Shown piece after piece: positions 50,870 to 59,024 of a stretch of 64,000 nt of DNA. The notes under the pieces are model-generated. The model worked only from the letters and a program-made list of their open reading frames with translations, ran no database searches and had not been told where the DNA came from. The first letter of the stretch is position 1; each line of letters begins with the position of its first letter. The position numbers and the translations under genes are program-made. Source of the stretch: UBA6814 sp040753075 (lineage in GTDB: Bacteria; Desulfobacterota; Desulfovibrionia; Desulfovibrionales; Desulfovibrionaceae); contig JBFMHA010000008.1 in the NCBI GenBank assembly GCA_040753075.1, positions 22,042 to 86,041 on the forward strand, given 5' to 3'.

Positions 50870-52300
50870 TCAGCCCTTGACGCAGACCAGGGGCCGCACC
50901 CGGGCCACGATCCGGGCCAGGCCCGCGGCCCGGGTGGCCTCCACCACCTCGGCCACGTCCTTGTAGGCCCCGGGGGCCTCCTCGGCCACGCCCCGGAAGG
51001 AGGTGGTGCGTATCTCCACGCCCTGCCGGTGCAGCTGCTCCACCACCTCCCGGCCCTTCCAGCGCTTGGTCGCCTGCTTGCGGCTCATGGCCCGTCCCGC
51101 GCCGTGGCAGGCCGAGCCGAAGGAGCGGGACATCCCTTCTTCGGTCCCGGCCAGGATGTAGGAGGCCGTGCCCATGCTCCCGCCGATGAACACCGGCTGC
51201 CCTGCGGGACGCAGGTCCGGGGGCAGGGAGGGGTGGCCGGGACCGAAGGCCCGGGTGGCGCCCTTGCGGTGGACCAGCAGGCGGCGCTTCTTCCCGTCCA
51301 CGACGTGGGTCTCCAGCTTGGCGGTGTTGTGGCACACGTCGTAGAGCAGGGGCAGGGCGGCGCGGGGGAAGAGTTCGGCAAAGGCCAGCCGGGCCAGGTG
51401 GGTGAGGACCTGGCGGTTGCCCAGGGCGCAGTTGATGGCCGCGTTCATGGCCCCGAAATAGGCCTGGCCCAGGTCCGAGTCCAGGGGCGCGTAGGCCAGC
51501 TCCCGGTCCCGGAGCTTGATCTTGGCCCGGGCGGCCTCGTTCACCATGCGCTTGCCGTAGTCCGTGGCCACCTGGTGGCCCAGGCCCCGCGAGCCGCAGT
51601 GGATGGAGACCACCACCGCGCCCGGGGACAGTCCGTAGGCGACGGCCGCGTCGGCCTCGTACACCTGGTCCACGGCCTGGACCTCCAGGTAGTGGTTGCC
51701 CGAGCCCAGGGTGCCCATCTCCGCCTGCTGCCGCTTCTTGGCGTGGTCGGAGACCTTGTCCGGTTCGGCCAGGTCCATGCGGCCGCCCTCCTCGGCGTGG
51801 GATAGGTCAGCGGCCTCGCCGTACCCCGCGGACACGGCCCATTCGGCGCCCCCCCGGAGCATCCGGTCCATTTCCTTCATGTTGAGCTTGAGCATGCCGG
51901 TGGAGCCCACTCCGGCCGGGATGCGGGCGAAGAGCAGGTCCGCCAGCTCGCCCTGGCGGGCCAGGATGTCCTCCTCGTGCAGGCCGGTGCGCAGGGTGCG
52001 CACCCCGCAGGCGATGTCGAAGCCCACCCCGCCCGCGGAGATGATGCCGCCCTCCTTGGGGTCGAAGGCCGCCACCCCGCCGATGGGGAAGCCGTAGCCC
52101 CAGTGGGCGTCGGGCATGGCCAGGGCCGCGCCCACGATGCCGGGCAGCTCGGCCACCCCGCGCAGCTGCTCGGCCACCGCGTCGTCCATGTCCCGGATGA
52201 GCGCCTGCGAGGCGTAGAGCACCCCGGGCACGCGCATGGCCCCGCTGCGGGGCAGCCGCCATTCGTGGTTCGAGACCTTTTCGAGCAGGGAGAAGTCCAT
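50870..52300 (-). CDS. rtcB: RNA-splicing ligase RtcB
   Basis: GTP- and manganese-dependent ligase joining RNA 2',3'-cyclic phosphate (or 3'-phosphate) to 5'-OH ends. All metal and guanylate sites are visible: DAHWGYGFPIGG, GGVGFDIACGVR, GSGNHYLEVQ, SIHCGSRGLGHQV, CHNTAKLE and the guanylylated His in SACHGAGRAMSR. At 476 residues it is full length. AGGAGG lies four bases upstream of the ATG. Archease, its activator, is encoded just upstream. A 9-bp inverted repeat lies in the leader. Confidence 0.97.
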   Translation of the reverse strand: MDFSLLEKVSNHEWRLPRSGAMRVPGVLYASQALIRDMDDAVAEQLRGVAELPGIVGAALAMPDAHWGYGFPIGGVAAFDPKEGGIISAGGVGFDIACGVRTLRTGLHEEDILARQGELADLLFARIPAGVGSTGMLKLNMKEMDRMLRGGAEWAVSAGYGEAADLSHAEEGGRMDLAEPDKVSDHAKKRQQAEMGTLGSGNHYLEVQAVDQVYEADAAVAYGLSPGAVVVSIHCGSRGLGHQVATDYGKRMVNEAARAKIKLRDRELAYAPLDSDLGQAYFGAMNAAINCALGNRQVLTHLARLAFAELFPRAALPLLYDVCHNTAKLETHVVDGKKRRLLVHRKGATRAFGPGHPSLPPDLRPAGQPVFIGGSMGTASYILAGTEEGMSRSFGSACHGAGRAMSRKQATKRWKGREVVEQLHRQGVEIRTTSFRGVAEEAPGAYKDVAEVVEATRAAGLARIVARVRPLVCVKG

Positions 52301-52314
52301 GGGGCCTCCTGCCG

Positions 52315-52359
52315 GCCCGTCCGCCGGACGCCGTCGGCGCAGCCGGACAACGGACGGGC
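52315..52359 (-). promoter_or_regulatory. Inverted repeat in the rtcB leader
   Basis: GCCCGTCCG (52315-52323) and CGGACGGGC (52351-52359) form a perfect 9-bp stem around a 27-base loop that also contains complementary segments. In the rtcB message it ends just before the ribosome-binding site, so it may influence translation. Confidence 0.5.
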
Positions 52360-52425
52360 GAAGACGGTAGAGTAGGGGACGCTATCCTCTGATACCGGAC
52401 GCACGCCTACACGTCCACCGTCCTC

Positions 52426-52449
52426 AACATACCGTTAGGTATGTTTTTT
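52426..52449. promoter_or_regulatory. Palindrome with flanking A/T tract between archease and rtcB
   Basis: AACATACC and GGTATGTT form a perfect 8-bp stem with loop GTTA, followed on the plus strand by TTTT and then an A tract. It looks like a plus-strand terminator, yet no plus-strand gene precedes it. It could instead be an operator for the rtcB promoter. Confidence 0.5.
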
Positions 52450-52475
52450 AAAAAAGGACGCCTCGTGATGGGAAA

Positions 52476-52500
52476 AACAGCGTCGCGTGCTTCGCACGCC
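52476..52500 (-). terminator. Hairpin terminator after archease
   Basis: On the minus strand GCGTGC-GAA-GCACGC is followed by GACGCTGTTTTT. The hairpin begins directly at the archease stop codon. It implies that rtcB is at least partly transcribed from its own promoter. Confidence 0.6.
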
Positions 52501-52934
52501 TACACGTCCACCACGCACTGGGCGACCCAGCGGCCGTCGGGAAGCGGGCCCACGGCCAGTTCGGCCCAGGTGGCGGCCTTGACCTCCACCCGGGGCCGGT
52601 GCCGCTCCCGGTCCACGGGCTCGCCCCGGGCCGCGCCCGACAGGGCGAAGCCGCCGTCCTGCTCGTGGATCAGGACCGAGAACCGGGAGAAGAGCATGCG
52701 TCGGGAGCCCGCCTCCAGGAGCAGGGCCGAGAGCCAGTCCACCAGGAGCAGCTCCAGGTCCGGGGCCGAGCAGGCGACGGATACCTCGGCAGTGGCCCGC
52801 ACCCGGCGCAGGTCGCAGACCACCGCGAACATGCCGCGGGCGGCCTGGGCGAAGGCCTGCTCCACCGTGTCCCCGATGCCCCGGACCCCGATGTCGGCCT
52901 TGTGGTGGAAATGCTCGTAGCGAGGCGCGGCCAT
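52500..52934 (-). CDS. Archease (RtcB cofactor)
   Basis: A small acidic protein of about 144 residues that stimulates RtcB guanylylation. MAAPRYEHFHHKADIGVRGI carries the conserved Asp, and VEQAFAQAARGMFAVVCD and LLLVDWLSALL are family segments. The start could be the ATG at 52934 or an in-frame ATG at 52952, neither with a strong ribosome site. It follows arginase on the same strand and precedes rtcB by 200 bases. Confidence 0.93.
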   Translation of the reverse strand: MAAPRYEHFHHKADIGVRGIGDTVEQAFAQAARGMFAVVCDLRRVRATAEVSVACSAPDLELLLVDWLSALLLEAGSRRMLFSRFSVLIHEQDGGFALSGAARGEPVDRERHRPRVEVKAATWAELAVGPLPDGRWVAQCVVDV

Positions 52935-52983
52935 GGCCCTGTTGTAGCCCATCCCCGGGGAAGGGCAAGGGGAGGGCGGGGCT

Positions 52984-53946
52984 TCAGCCCTGCACCGGGC
53001 GGTTTCTGGTCAGGTAGGTCTTCTCGTAGTCGGAGTAGCGCGTGCCCAGGGCGGCCATGAGCAGCTCCACGGCCAGCTCCGCGGTCTGGTTGCGCACGTC
53101 GAGCAGGGGATTGACCTCGATCACGTCCATGGCCGCGAACTCCAGGTTCTGGCCGATGTACTGCATGACGTAGGAGATCTCCCGGTAGGACAGCCCGCCC
53201 CGGGTGACGATGCCGGTGCCCGGGGCCACAGCGCCCTCGATCACGTCGGTGTCGAAGCTCACGTACACCGCGTCCGTGTGCCGGGACACGGTCTCCAGGG
53301 CCAGGTCCATGACCGGGTGCAGGCCCATGTTCTGGATGTCGTACGTGGTGAAGTGCTTGATCCCCTGCTTGCGCAGGAACGCGGCCTCGCCCGGGTCGAT
53401 GTCCCGCGCGCCCACGATGCACACGTCTTCGGGCCGGACCTTGGGCGCGAAGCCGCCGCAGTTCACCAGGTCCGGGATGCCCTGGCCCAGGGACACGGCC
53501 AGGGGCATGCCGTGGATGTTGCCGCTGGGGCTGGTCTCGGGCGTGTTGGCGTCGGGATGGGCGTCTATCCAGAGCACGCCCAGCCGCTCGCAGGTGGCGG
53601 CCGCGCCGGCGATGGAGCCGATGGCCGTGGCGTGGTCGCCGCCCAGCACGATGGGCAGCTCCCCCCGGCGGCGGGCGTTGCCCACCCGCTGGGCCAGGAG
53701 CTCCGAGACCCGGATGATCTCGTTCAGCTTGGCTTTTTCCCGCTCCCGCGGGGGCAGGTGGTCCAGGGCGAAGTTGCGCACCACCTCCAGATCGCCGGCG
53801 TCCACGTACTCCAGGCCGGCGAAGCCCAGGGCCTCGAAGATGCCGGCGTAGCGGATGGCGGTGGGGCCCATGTCCACGCCGAGCTTGGACACGCCCAGGT
53901 CCATGGGCACGCCCAGGACCGTGATCACCTGATTGTTGGGAGTCAT
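52984..53946 (-). CDS. rocF: Arginase (ureohydrolase family)
   Basis: Hydrolyses arginine to ornithine and urea with two manganese ions. GGDHATAIGS, DAHPDANTPETSPSGN and IHGMPLAVSLG are arginase-specific (the TSPSGN loop distinguishes it from agmatinase). The last metal motif reads SFDTDVIEGAVAPGTG: both metal-binding Asp residues remain, but the usual Asp-Pro after them is Glu-Gly. At 320 residues it has normal length. Its ATG overlaps the stop of the ornithine cyclodeaminase gene, which fits a two-step arginine-to-proline route. Confidence 0.92.
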   Translation of the reverse strand: MTPNNQVITVLGVPMDLGVSKLGVDMGPTAIRYAGIFEALGFAGLEYVDAGDLEVVRNFALDHLPPREREKAKLNEIIRVSELLAQRVGNARRRGELPIVLGGDHATAIGSIAGAAATCERLGVLWIDAHPDANTPETSPSGNIHGMPLAVSLGQGIPDLVNCGGFAPKVRPEDVCIVGARDIDPGEAAFLRKQGIKHFTTYDIQNMGLHPVMDLALETVSRHTDAVYVSFDTDVIEGAVAPGTGIVTRGGLSYREISYVMQYIGQNLEFAAMDVIEVNPLLDVRNQTAELAVELLMAALGTRYSDYEKTYLTRNRPVQG

Positions 53947-55052
53947 GCGCCCTGCTCCTTCTTGCGCAGGCCGCGCTCCACCATGACCACGAAGTCCTGG
54001 ACGTTGGTCAGGATGGGGCGGGCGGTAAGGGAGCCGCGGTCAGCCAGCTTGCTGGCCGCGAACTCGGACATGTCCACCGAGTAGAAGTACACCGGCCGCA
54101 CGGTTCCGTCCAGGAGCACCCGATAGGAGGGGGTCATGTTGCCGGTGGCGATGGTGTGCAGCTGGGTGGCCAGGCAGACCACGGTGGTGGCCCGGCGCAC
54201 CACGCCGCGCATGGCGTCCTGGGCGCCGTACACGTCCCCCGTCACCTCGGGCAGGGGGCCGTCGTCCCGGATGGAGCCGGCCAGCACGAAGGGGATGCCC
54301 GCCTGCACCGCGGCGTGCATGACCCCGTTGGCGACCAGCCCCCGGCGCACGGCTTCGGCGATGGAGCCCGCCCCGCGCACCGCGTTCAGGGCGTCCAGGT
54401 GCTTGTAGTGGCCCAGGGCCGCGGGCCGCTTGTGGTAGATCTCCAGGCCCAGGGCCGTGCCGTAGAGCGCGGCCTCCAGGTCGTGGGTGGCCAGGGCGTT
54501 GCCGGCCAGGATGGCGTTCACGTACCCGGCCGCGATGAGCCGGGAGAAAGCGTCGCGGGAGTCCGAGTCGAAGACCGTGGCCGGCCCCAGCACCCAGGCC
54601 GTGAAACCGTGCTCCCGCTCGTGCTGCAGGAGTTCGAAGAGTTCGTCGTAGTCGATGGAGAACGAGGTCTCCCGGGTCAGGCTGGTGCGGAACGCGAACT
54701 TCTCCTTGGTGTGGGCCGGGAAGTCGAACCCGTCGGTGTGCACGAAGATGCCTTCCTGGCCGTCCTCGGTGCGGCCCACGGCCACCCGGTCGCCGGCCCG
54801 CAGGCGGCGGAACTCCACGGTGTCCAGGCTGTCGTCCGCCCGCAGCACGGGCACCGCGTCCATGCGCGAGTCCGGGGGCAGGACCCAGCCCCGGCCCTCC
54901 ACGTGGAAGTATTCGGGATACACCGAGGTGGCGTGGTAGCCGTCCGGGGCCACGCCGTCCTTTTCCGCGGAAACGAAGCGGCAGAAGGGGGCTTTGGCCA
55001 GGCCCAGGGCAGCGAAGTCCGGGGGCGTGTAGGCGGGCAGGGTGAAGGGCAT
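53943..55052 (-). CDS. TIGR00300-type ornithine cyclodeaminase (AgrE/ArgZ C-terminal-like)
   Basis: A 369-residue protein matching, by recall, the LOR/SDH-type conserved region. Archaeal ornithine cyclodeaminases and the C-terminal domain of cyanobacterial AgrE/ArgZ share this region. Characteristic segments are AWVLGPATVFDSDSRDAFSR, YVNAILAGNALATHDLEAAL and CLATQLHTIATGNMTPSY. It would convert ornithine to proline and ammonia with NAD. It is unrelated to the bacterial mu-crystallin-type enzyme. GGAG lies five bases before the ATG. Coupled by ATGA overlap to arginase. Confidence 0.85.
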   Translation of the reverse strand: MPFTLPAYTPPDFAALGLAKAPFCRFVSAEKDGVAPDGYHATSVYPEYFHVEGRGWVLPPDSRMDAVPVLRADDSLDTVEFRRLRAGDRVAVGRTEDGQEGIFVHTDGFDFPAHTKEKFAFRTSLTRETSFSIDYDELFELLQHEREHGFTAWVLGPATVFDSDSRDAFSRLIAAGYVNAILAGNALATHDLEAALYGTALGLEIYHKRPAALGHYKHLDALNAVRGAGSIAEAVRRGLVANGVMHAAVQAGIPFVLAGSIRDDGPLPEVTGDVYGAQDAMRGVVRRATTVVCLATQLHTIATGNMTPSYRVLLDGTVRPVYFYSVDMSEFAASKLADRGSLTARPILTNVQDFVVMVERGLRKKEQGA

Positions 55053-55180
55053 GGGGACTCCATCCTGTTGTGGGTTTGCTGGTATTCCGGGGTGTAAATG
55101 CGCGGCGAGGCCTTGGCAATGGGCGGAAATCCGGGAGAATCGGGCCTATTTGCCGGAAACGGCAAGGACGGAGGCCAAAC

Positions 55181-55230
55181 CCGAGTATGCGCGGGTATGC
55201 CGGAGTATGCGGGAGTATGACGGAGTATGC
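55181..55230. repeat. Five tandem 10-bp repeats in a divergent promoter region
   Basis: Five units in perfect register: CCGAGTATGC, GCGGGTATGC, CGGAGTATGC, GGGAGTATGA and CGGAGTATGC. The core G-TATG is invariant and the 10-bp period is close to one DNA helical turn. The array lies between the arginine operon (minus strand) and the 4Fe-4S protein gene (plus strand), in a 245-base divergent region. Confidence 0.85.
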
Positions 55231-55297
55231 GCGTTCGCGGCGCGTTGCGTCTTGCGCTGGAGCCGCTTGTGGCGCATGAAGGCGCAGGGAGGGACGC

Positions 55298-56035
55298 ATG
55301 GCCCGGACGAAGGAGCGGCCCGCGACCGCGCAGGCCGTGAAGCAGGCGGCCCGGCGCTTCGGCGCCAGCCTGGCGCGGGTGGCGGACCTGGGGCTGCTGG
55401 CGGGCATCGAGACCGAGCCCTCGAACCTGCTGGCCGGGTTCACCCGGGCGGTGAGCGTGGCGGTGCGCCTCTCCGACGCGGTGATCGAGACCGTGCAGGA
55501 CCGGCCCACGCCCTTGTACGCCCAGCACTACCTGCGGGTGAACGCGCTCCTGGACGAGATCGGGGTGCGGCTGGCCAACTGGCTGGAGGAGCGCGGGGCC
55601 AGGGCGCTGCCCCTGCCGGCCAGCCAGGCCCTGGACCGGGAGCGCATGACCTCCTTCCTTTCCCACAAGGCCGTGGCCGTGGCCGCGGGCATCGGCTGGC
55701 AGGGCAAGAGCCTGCTCACCGTGAGCCCCCAGCACGGCCCCAGAATCCGGCTCGCCACGATCCTCACGGACGCCGACCTGAAGCCCGACTCACGCCTCAA
55801 GAACCGCTGCGGCGCCTGCACCGCCTGCGCCGACGCCTGCCCGGCCCAGGCCATCAAGGGCGTGAATACGGACTGGCACTACGCGGACCGCGACGAGGCC
55901 CTGCACTTCGAGCGCTGCAAGGCCAAGGTCACGGACGAATTCGCGCCGCTTCCCCACGTCGGGCGCCCCATCTGCGGGGTGTGCATCCGGGTGTGCCCGT
56001 GGGGCCAGGGCCGCGGCAAGCGCCGCGCGGCCTGA
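55298..56035 (+). CDS. 4Fe-4S double-cluster protein related to epoxyqueuosine reductase (QueG-like)
   Basis: A 245-residue cytoplasmic iron-sulfur protein. Two cluster sites are visible: C-x2-C-x2-C-x3-CP in NRCGACTACADACPAQAIKG, and FERCKAK with CGVCIRVCPWGQG. The N-terminal part (LPASQALDRERMTSFLSHKA, AGIGWQGKSLLTVSP) resembles the catalytic region of QueG but is shorter than true QueG (about 380) and lacks its C-terminal HEAT repeats. Reduction of a cofactor or modified base is possible; the substrate is unknown. It is divergent from the arginine operon. Confidence 0.8.
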   Translation: MARTKERPATAQAVKQAARRFGASLARVADLGLLAGIETEPSNLLAGFTRAVSVAVRLSDAVIETVQDRPTPLYAQHYLRVNALLDEIGVRLANWLEERGARALPLPASQALDRERMTSFLSHKAVAVAAGIGWQGKSLLTVSPQHGPRIRLATILTDADLKPDSRLKNRCGACTACADACPAQAIKGVNTDWHYADRDEALHFERCKAKVTDEFAPLPHVGRPICGVCIRVCPWGQGRGKRRAA

Positions 56036-56302
56036 ACCGCCCCGAAAGTTCTTCAGTTCATCCACTGGCCTGCGTGAGCCACGAGGCCTGCGCCCTGGTC
56101 AAGCGCGGTGCAAGAACTGAGTGAAGCCCCTGGTCTTCTCCTCATCCTCCGGCCTCGGCGGCCTCGCCCGCTCCCTGGCTGAACTGGAAAGGACCGCTCA
56201 GTAGCCGCGAGCCGCGGCGCAGGCGGCCACACGCCGCTGCCGGTCCGGGCGGGGCCCCGCTAGGAGCTCCGCCTTTTCTCATGGTTATCTTTGGCCGGAC
56301 TG
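56036..56302. other. Intergenic region without visible gene
   Basis: About 267 bases between two convergent genes. It contains an interrupted inverted repeat (AGTTCTTCAGTT near 56047 with AAGAACTGAG near 56112). I see no clear T-tract terminator, promoter or coding frame. Confidence 0.4.
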
Positions 56303-57616
56303 CTAAGGGGATTGCGTAGTAGGCCTAGCCTGGAATGCTTCGAGTCCCGGGCTGGAGAGCGTGTAGGTCCCATTGCTCGACACCGCATAGGCCAACGGTT
56401 GTTCGGCAAAGATATCCTGGGGAACTCGGGTCAGGATGGCGGGATCAATGGCGTCCAGGGTGGGGGGGTAGGCGCCATGGATATGTTTGTGCAGAGCGAG
56501 GGCTAGGTTGGTCTTTATGAGGTTGAGGCGGGCAATATGCATTACCATTCCAACAAAGACTATTTGGGAGAACCTTGATTCATCACCCGGGACTATGGGG
56601 AAAATCGATTTTATCCTTGCTTGGGAATCGAGCCTCCTGGCGATGCCGACAAGTTCCTCTGTCGGCTTCTCAGCCTGGTCATAGAGATCGAGCAAAGAAT
56701 TCAGCGTGTTTGCCTCCGACAAGTTGAAGTGAAAAAAATAGGAACCTCCAATGGAATACATCAGAGACTTTTTCCAGTACCGGGTAAAACTCGGCAGTTC
56801 ATTCCACCGTGGATCCGAATCTACGGAAAGAATCTTGCCAAAGTAAAGGCTATACAGAAGCAAATCGCCGGTCAGCATCCGTCGATAGCTGCTGGCGAGG
56901 TCTATGGACTTGACATAGTTTAAGCAGGCTAAGGCTTGCTCTTTAGAAATATTCCCTTGCTGCGCGATATTTCCCAGGTCATGTAAGACTTTGGTGCGGA
57001 AGACTACTGCAACGAGATAGTTGGCAGGGTTGTAGGCTGCATCTTCGTATCGGTGCATCAATGTGCAAAAACGCAATATCTTGCTGATCGCTGCGGAGAT
57101 ATCTCCACGTTTAACGTCGTGATAATAGTCAAGTACGGTCAGATAGTAGATCGCGCCGACCTTGGCGTTGGATAGGGCGGGAAAAAAAATCTCCGGGTCG
57201 TTTTCTGGATAGTTGATACGGTACTTGGGCCGGGCCAACACGTCGTCGATCATGGCGAGCTTGTTGGCGTTGTTCTCCCGCCATGCATCGATTTCTGCGC
57301 GATGCTGTGCGAGATACTCGCGGCATGACGCAGTATCTGTATTTTCAGGAATCAGGCATTTGATCACTTCTTCAATGAAGTCCGGAACCTTTCCTATGGC
57401 GTCGGAGAGTTGCTGCAATGCAACAGCGGCATTGTCTTCATCCGGCGTGGGGTGCACGAGTTCGTCGTACGTGGTGGGGAAACTCTGGGCATGGTAGCGG
57501 GCCAGGGCTTGGTTCACGGCGTGGAAGGAATAAAGGATGATGCCGGCATAAAGCACGGCCAGCACGCCGAGCACGATGCCAGTCCATTTGAGAGTCTTCT
57601 TGATCCAGGGGCGCAT
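56303..57616 (-). CDS. Membrane-anchored protein of unknown function (paralogue 2 of a tandem pair)
   Basis: A 437-residue protein with one N-terminal helix (WTGIVLGVLAVLYAGIILYSF), the rest predicted periplasmic. It shares with the upstream gene: TYDELVHPTPDEDNAAVAL, a Cys pair with ten residues between (KCLIPENTDTASC), RPKYRINYPENDPEIFFPAL, and a C-terminal PQDIFAEQPLAYAVSSNG ending in SPG. That tail resembles the YPxxLxxL...P.DPF.G.PL.Y pattern of uncharacterised, pseudopilin-associated-looking proteins. G+C is lower than in neighbours. It starts 44 bases after the first copy. Function unknown. Confidence 0.8.
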   Translation of the reverse strand: MRPWIKKTLKWTGIVLGVLAVLYAGIILYSFHAVNQALARYHAQSFPTTYDELVHPTPDEDNAAVALQQLSDAIGKVPDFIEEVIKCLIPENTDTASCREYLAQHRAEIDAWRENNANKLAMIDDVLARPKYRINYPENDPEIFFPALSNAKVGAIYYLTVLDYYHDVKRGDISAAISKILRFCTLMHRYEDAAYNPANYLVAVVFRTKVLHDLGNIAQQGNISKEQALACLNYVKSIDLASSYRRMLTGDLLLYSLYFGKILSVDSDPRWNELPSFTRYWKKSLMYSIGGSYFFHFNLSEANTLNSLLDLYDQAEKPTEELVGIARRLDSQARIKSIFPIVPGDESRFSQIVFVGMVMHIARLNLIKTNLALALHKHIHGAYPPTLDAIDPAILTRVPQDIFAEQPLAYAVSSNGTYTLSSPGLEAFQARPTTQSP

Positions 57617-57660
57617 GGCGGTTCCGTCAGTATGGGGTGATGCTGCTCCGAGCGTCGCAG

Positions 57661-59007
57661 TCAGTTGGAGGCGGTTTTCTCTTGGTCCTTCCTCCACTGC
57701 TCCGCAAGGTAGTGGTCGAGCCCAGGGCTCTCCACGATGAATTCGCCGTCGGGCTTGGCCGTGTAGGACAGCGGCTCGCCGGTGAACACATCGCGGGGTA
57801 TTGGGTCCAGGATGTCGCGGTCCAGGCTGTCCAGGGCTTCCGGCGGGGCGCCATGCCGCGCCCGGTGCAAGGCCACGGCAACATGGAGACGGGCGAGGTC
57901 GTATCTGGCTTGGTGGGTGAACAAGCTCGTATATGTGTCTGATATCAAGGCGGCATGATTCCACGGAGTAAAGGGATAGAAATGTCCGAAGGCCGGCTTG
58001 TTGTCGCCATCTATTGCACGGGCGATAACCGCATGGCGGGGTAGTCCTTCATTGCTTGGCAAGGAAAGTATATCTTGCAGCTGGTAAGCGGCCTCAAGCA
58101 TGTCTGCCAGTCCTGTGTTGTAATAGTACATACCGAGGCAGTCAAAAGGTCGGAGTGCAGTTAATGCGAGGAACTCCATCTTAGTGCCTTGCAGCCAAGC
58201 GTCTTTGGAAAAATATTGCCTCCACAAATTCAAATAAATGGCATTGAGCAGAGCATCGCCTTGCAAGGATTTGGCATAGTATTCTTTCAGATGAAAATTT
58301 TGTAGTGCTGTAAAAATTTTCGCCACCTGTTGGGGATTGAATGGATATTTTTCTATAAAATTCTTGACTAGATTTAACATGATCTGTTGGAGGACAACCG
58401 TGGCTGCATAGGTGGTAGCAAGGCGCGATTGCCTTCCATAGTAATCTAGAAAATTCCAATAGTCGACTATTGTATTTGTCGTGGAGTCGAGGTCCCTTCG
58501 CGCCAGGGAGAAATGGATATCAAGGACCGCGAGCCGGAATATCCCGCTCAGTTTGATGCTCGCCAGGGGCGGAAAGATGATGTCCGGGTCTGAAGCTGGC
58601 GCGTTGATGCGGTATTTGGGCTTCTCCAGTATGTGCTCGATATAGTGAAGCGCGGGCTTTTTCTCCTTGTGCCAGGCCGCGGCCTCTTCCATGCCCTGCG
58701 CCAGCGTCTCCTGGCACGCGGCGGAATCGGCCCGAGCGGGCTCCAGACAGTCTGCGACCTTCCCGACGTTGTCCGGCGGCTTGCCGATGGATTCCACCAT
58801 CTCACGCAGGACAACGGCCCCATTCTCCTCGTCCGGCGCCGGGGGGACCAGTTCGTCGTAGGTTCGGGCGAACCCCCGTGGGGCATAGGCGTGCAATGCT
58901 CGGTCCACCCGCCAGTAGGAATACCCCACCAGGCTGGCCAGCCCCAGGAACAGGATGATGCCCAGGTAGAGCATCCATTGAAATCCTTTCTTCAGCCATG
59001 CGCGCAT
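57661..59007 (-). CDS. Membrane-anchored protein of unknown function (paralogue 1 of a tandem pair)
   Basis: A 448-residue protein with an N-terminal helix (MLYLGIILFLGLASLVGYSYW) and a large predicted periplasmic part. Shared with the next gene: TYDELVPPAPDEENGAVVL, the Cys-x10-Cys pair (DCLEPARADSAAC), KPKYRINAPASDPDIIFPPL, ALHRARHGAPPEALDSLDRD and FTGEPLSYTAKPDGEFIVES. The central third diverges and is A+T-rich. GAGGAAG lies upstream of the ATG. The start is only 17 bases downstream of the terminator for paaK-ACT, leaving little room for a promoter. No domain recognised. Confidence 0.8.
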   Translation of the reverse strand: MRAWLKKGFQWMLYLGIILFLGLASLVGYSYWRVDRALHAYAPRGFARTYDELVPPAPDEENGAVVLREMVESIGKPPDNVGKVADCLEPARADSAACQETLAQGMEEAAAWHKEKKPALHYIEHILEKPKYRINAPASDPDIIFPPLASIKLSGIFRLAVLDIHFSLARRDLDSTTNTIVDYWNFLDYYGRQSRLATTYAATVVLQQIMLNLVKNFIEKYPFNPQQVAKIFTALQNFHLKEYYAKSLQGDALLNAIYLNLWRQYFSKDAWLQGTKMEFLALTALRPFDCLGMYYYNTGLADMLEAAYQLQDILSLPSNEGLPRHAVIARAIDGDNKPAFGHFYPFTPWNHAALISDTYTSLFTHQARYDLARLHVAVALHRARHGAPPEALDSLDRDILDPIPRDVFTGEPLSYTAKPDGEFIVESPGLDHYLAEQWRKDQEKTASN

Positions 59008-59024
59008 ACTGCGGTCTTCCTCGC

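Larger units (their letters stand above)
52400..52512. repeat. 20-bp perfect direct repeat between archease and rtcB
   Basis: CGCACGCCTACACGTCCACC occurs at 52400-52419 and 52493-52512, 93 bases apart. The second copy covers the last codons and stop of archease; the first lies in the rtcB leader. It is a likely local duplication of the archease 3' end. Confidence 0.85.

Noticed and set aside
52301..52499. Sigma-54 promoter before rtcB, as in the E. coli rtcBA system
   Set aside because: No TGGCAC-N5-TTGC-like pair is visible on the minus strand and no RtcR-type activator gene is nearby.
53204..54084. Plus-strand frames across the arginase gene
   Set aside because: Antisense shadows; the minus-strand arginase motifs account for the region.
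55181..55230. Possible CRISPR array
   Set aside because: The 10-bp units are directly tandem with no spacers, and no cas gene is in the window.
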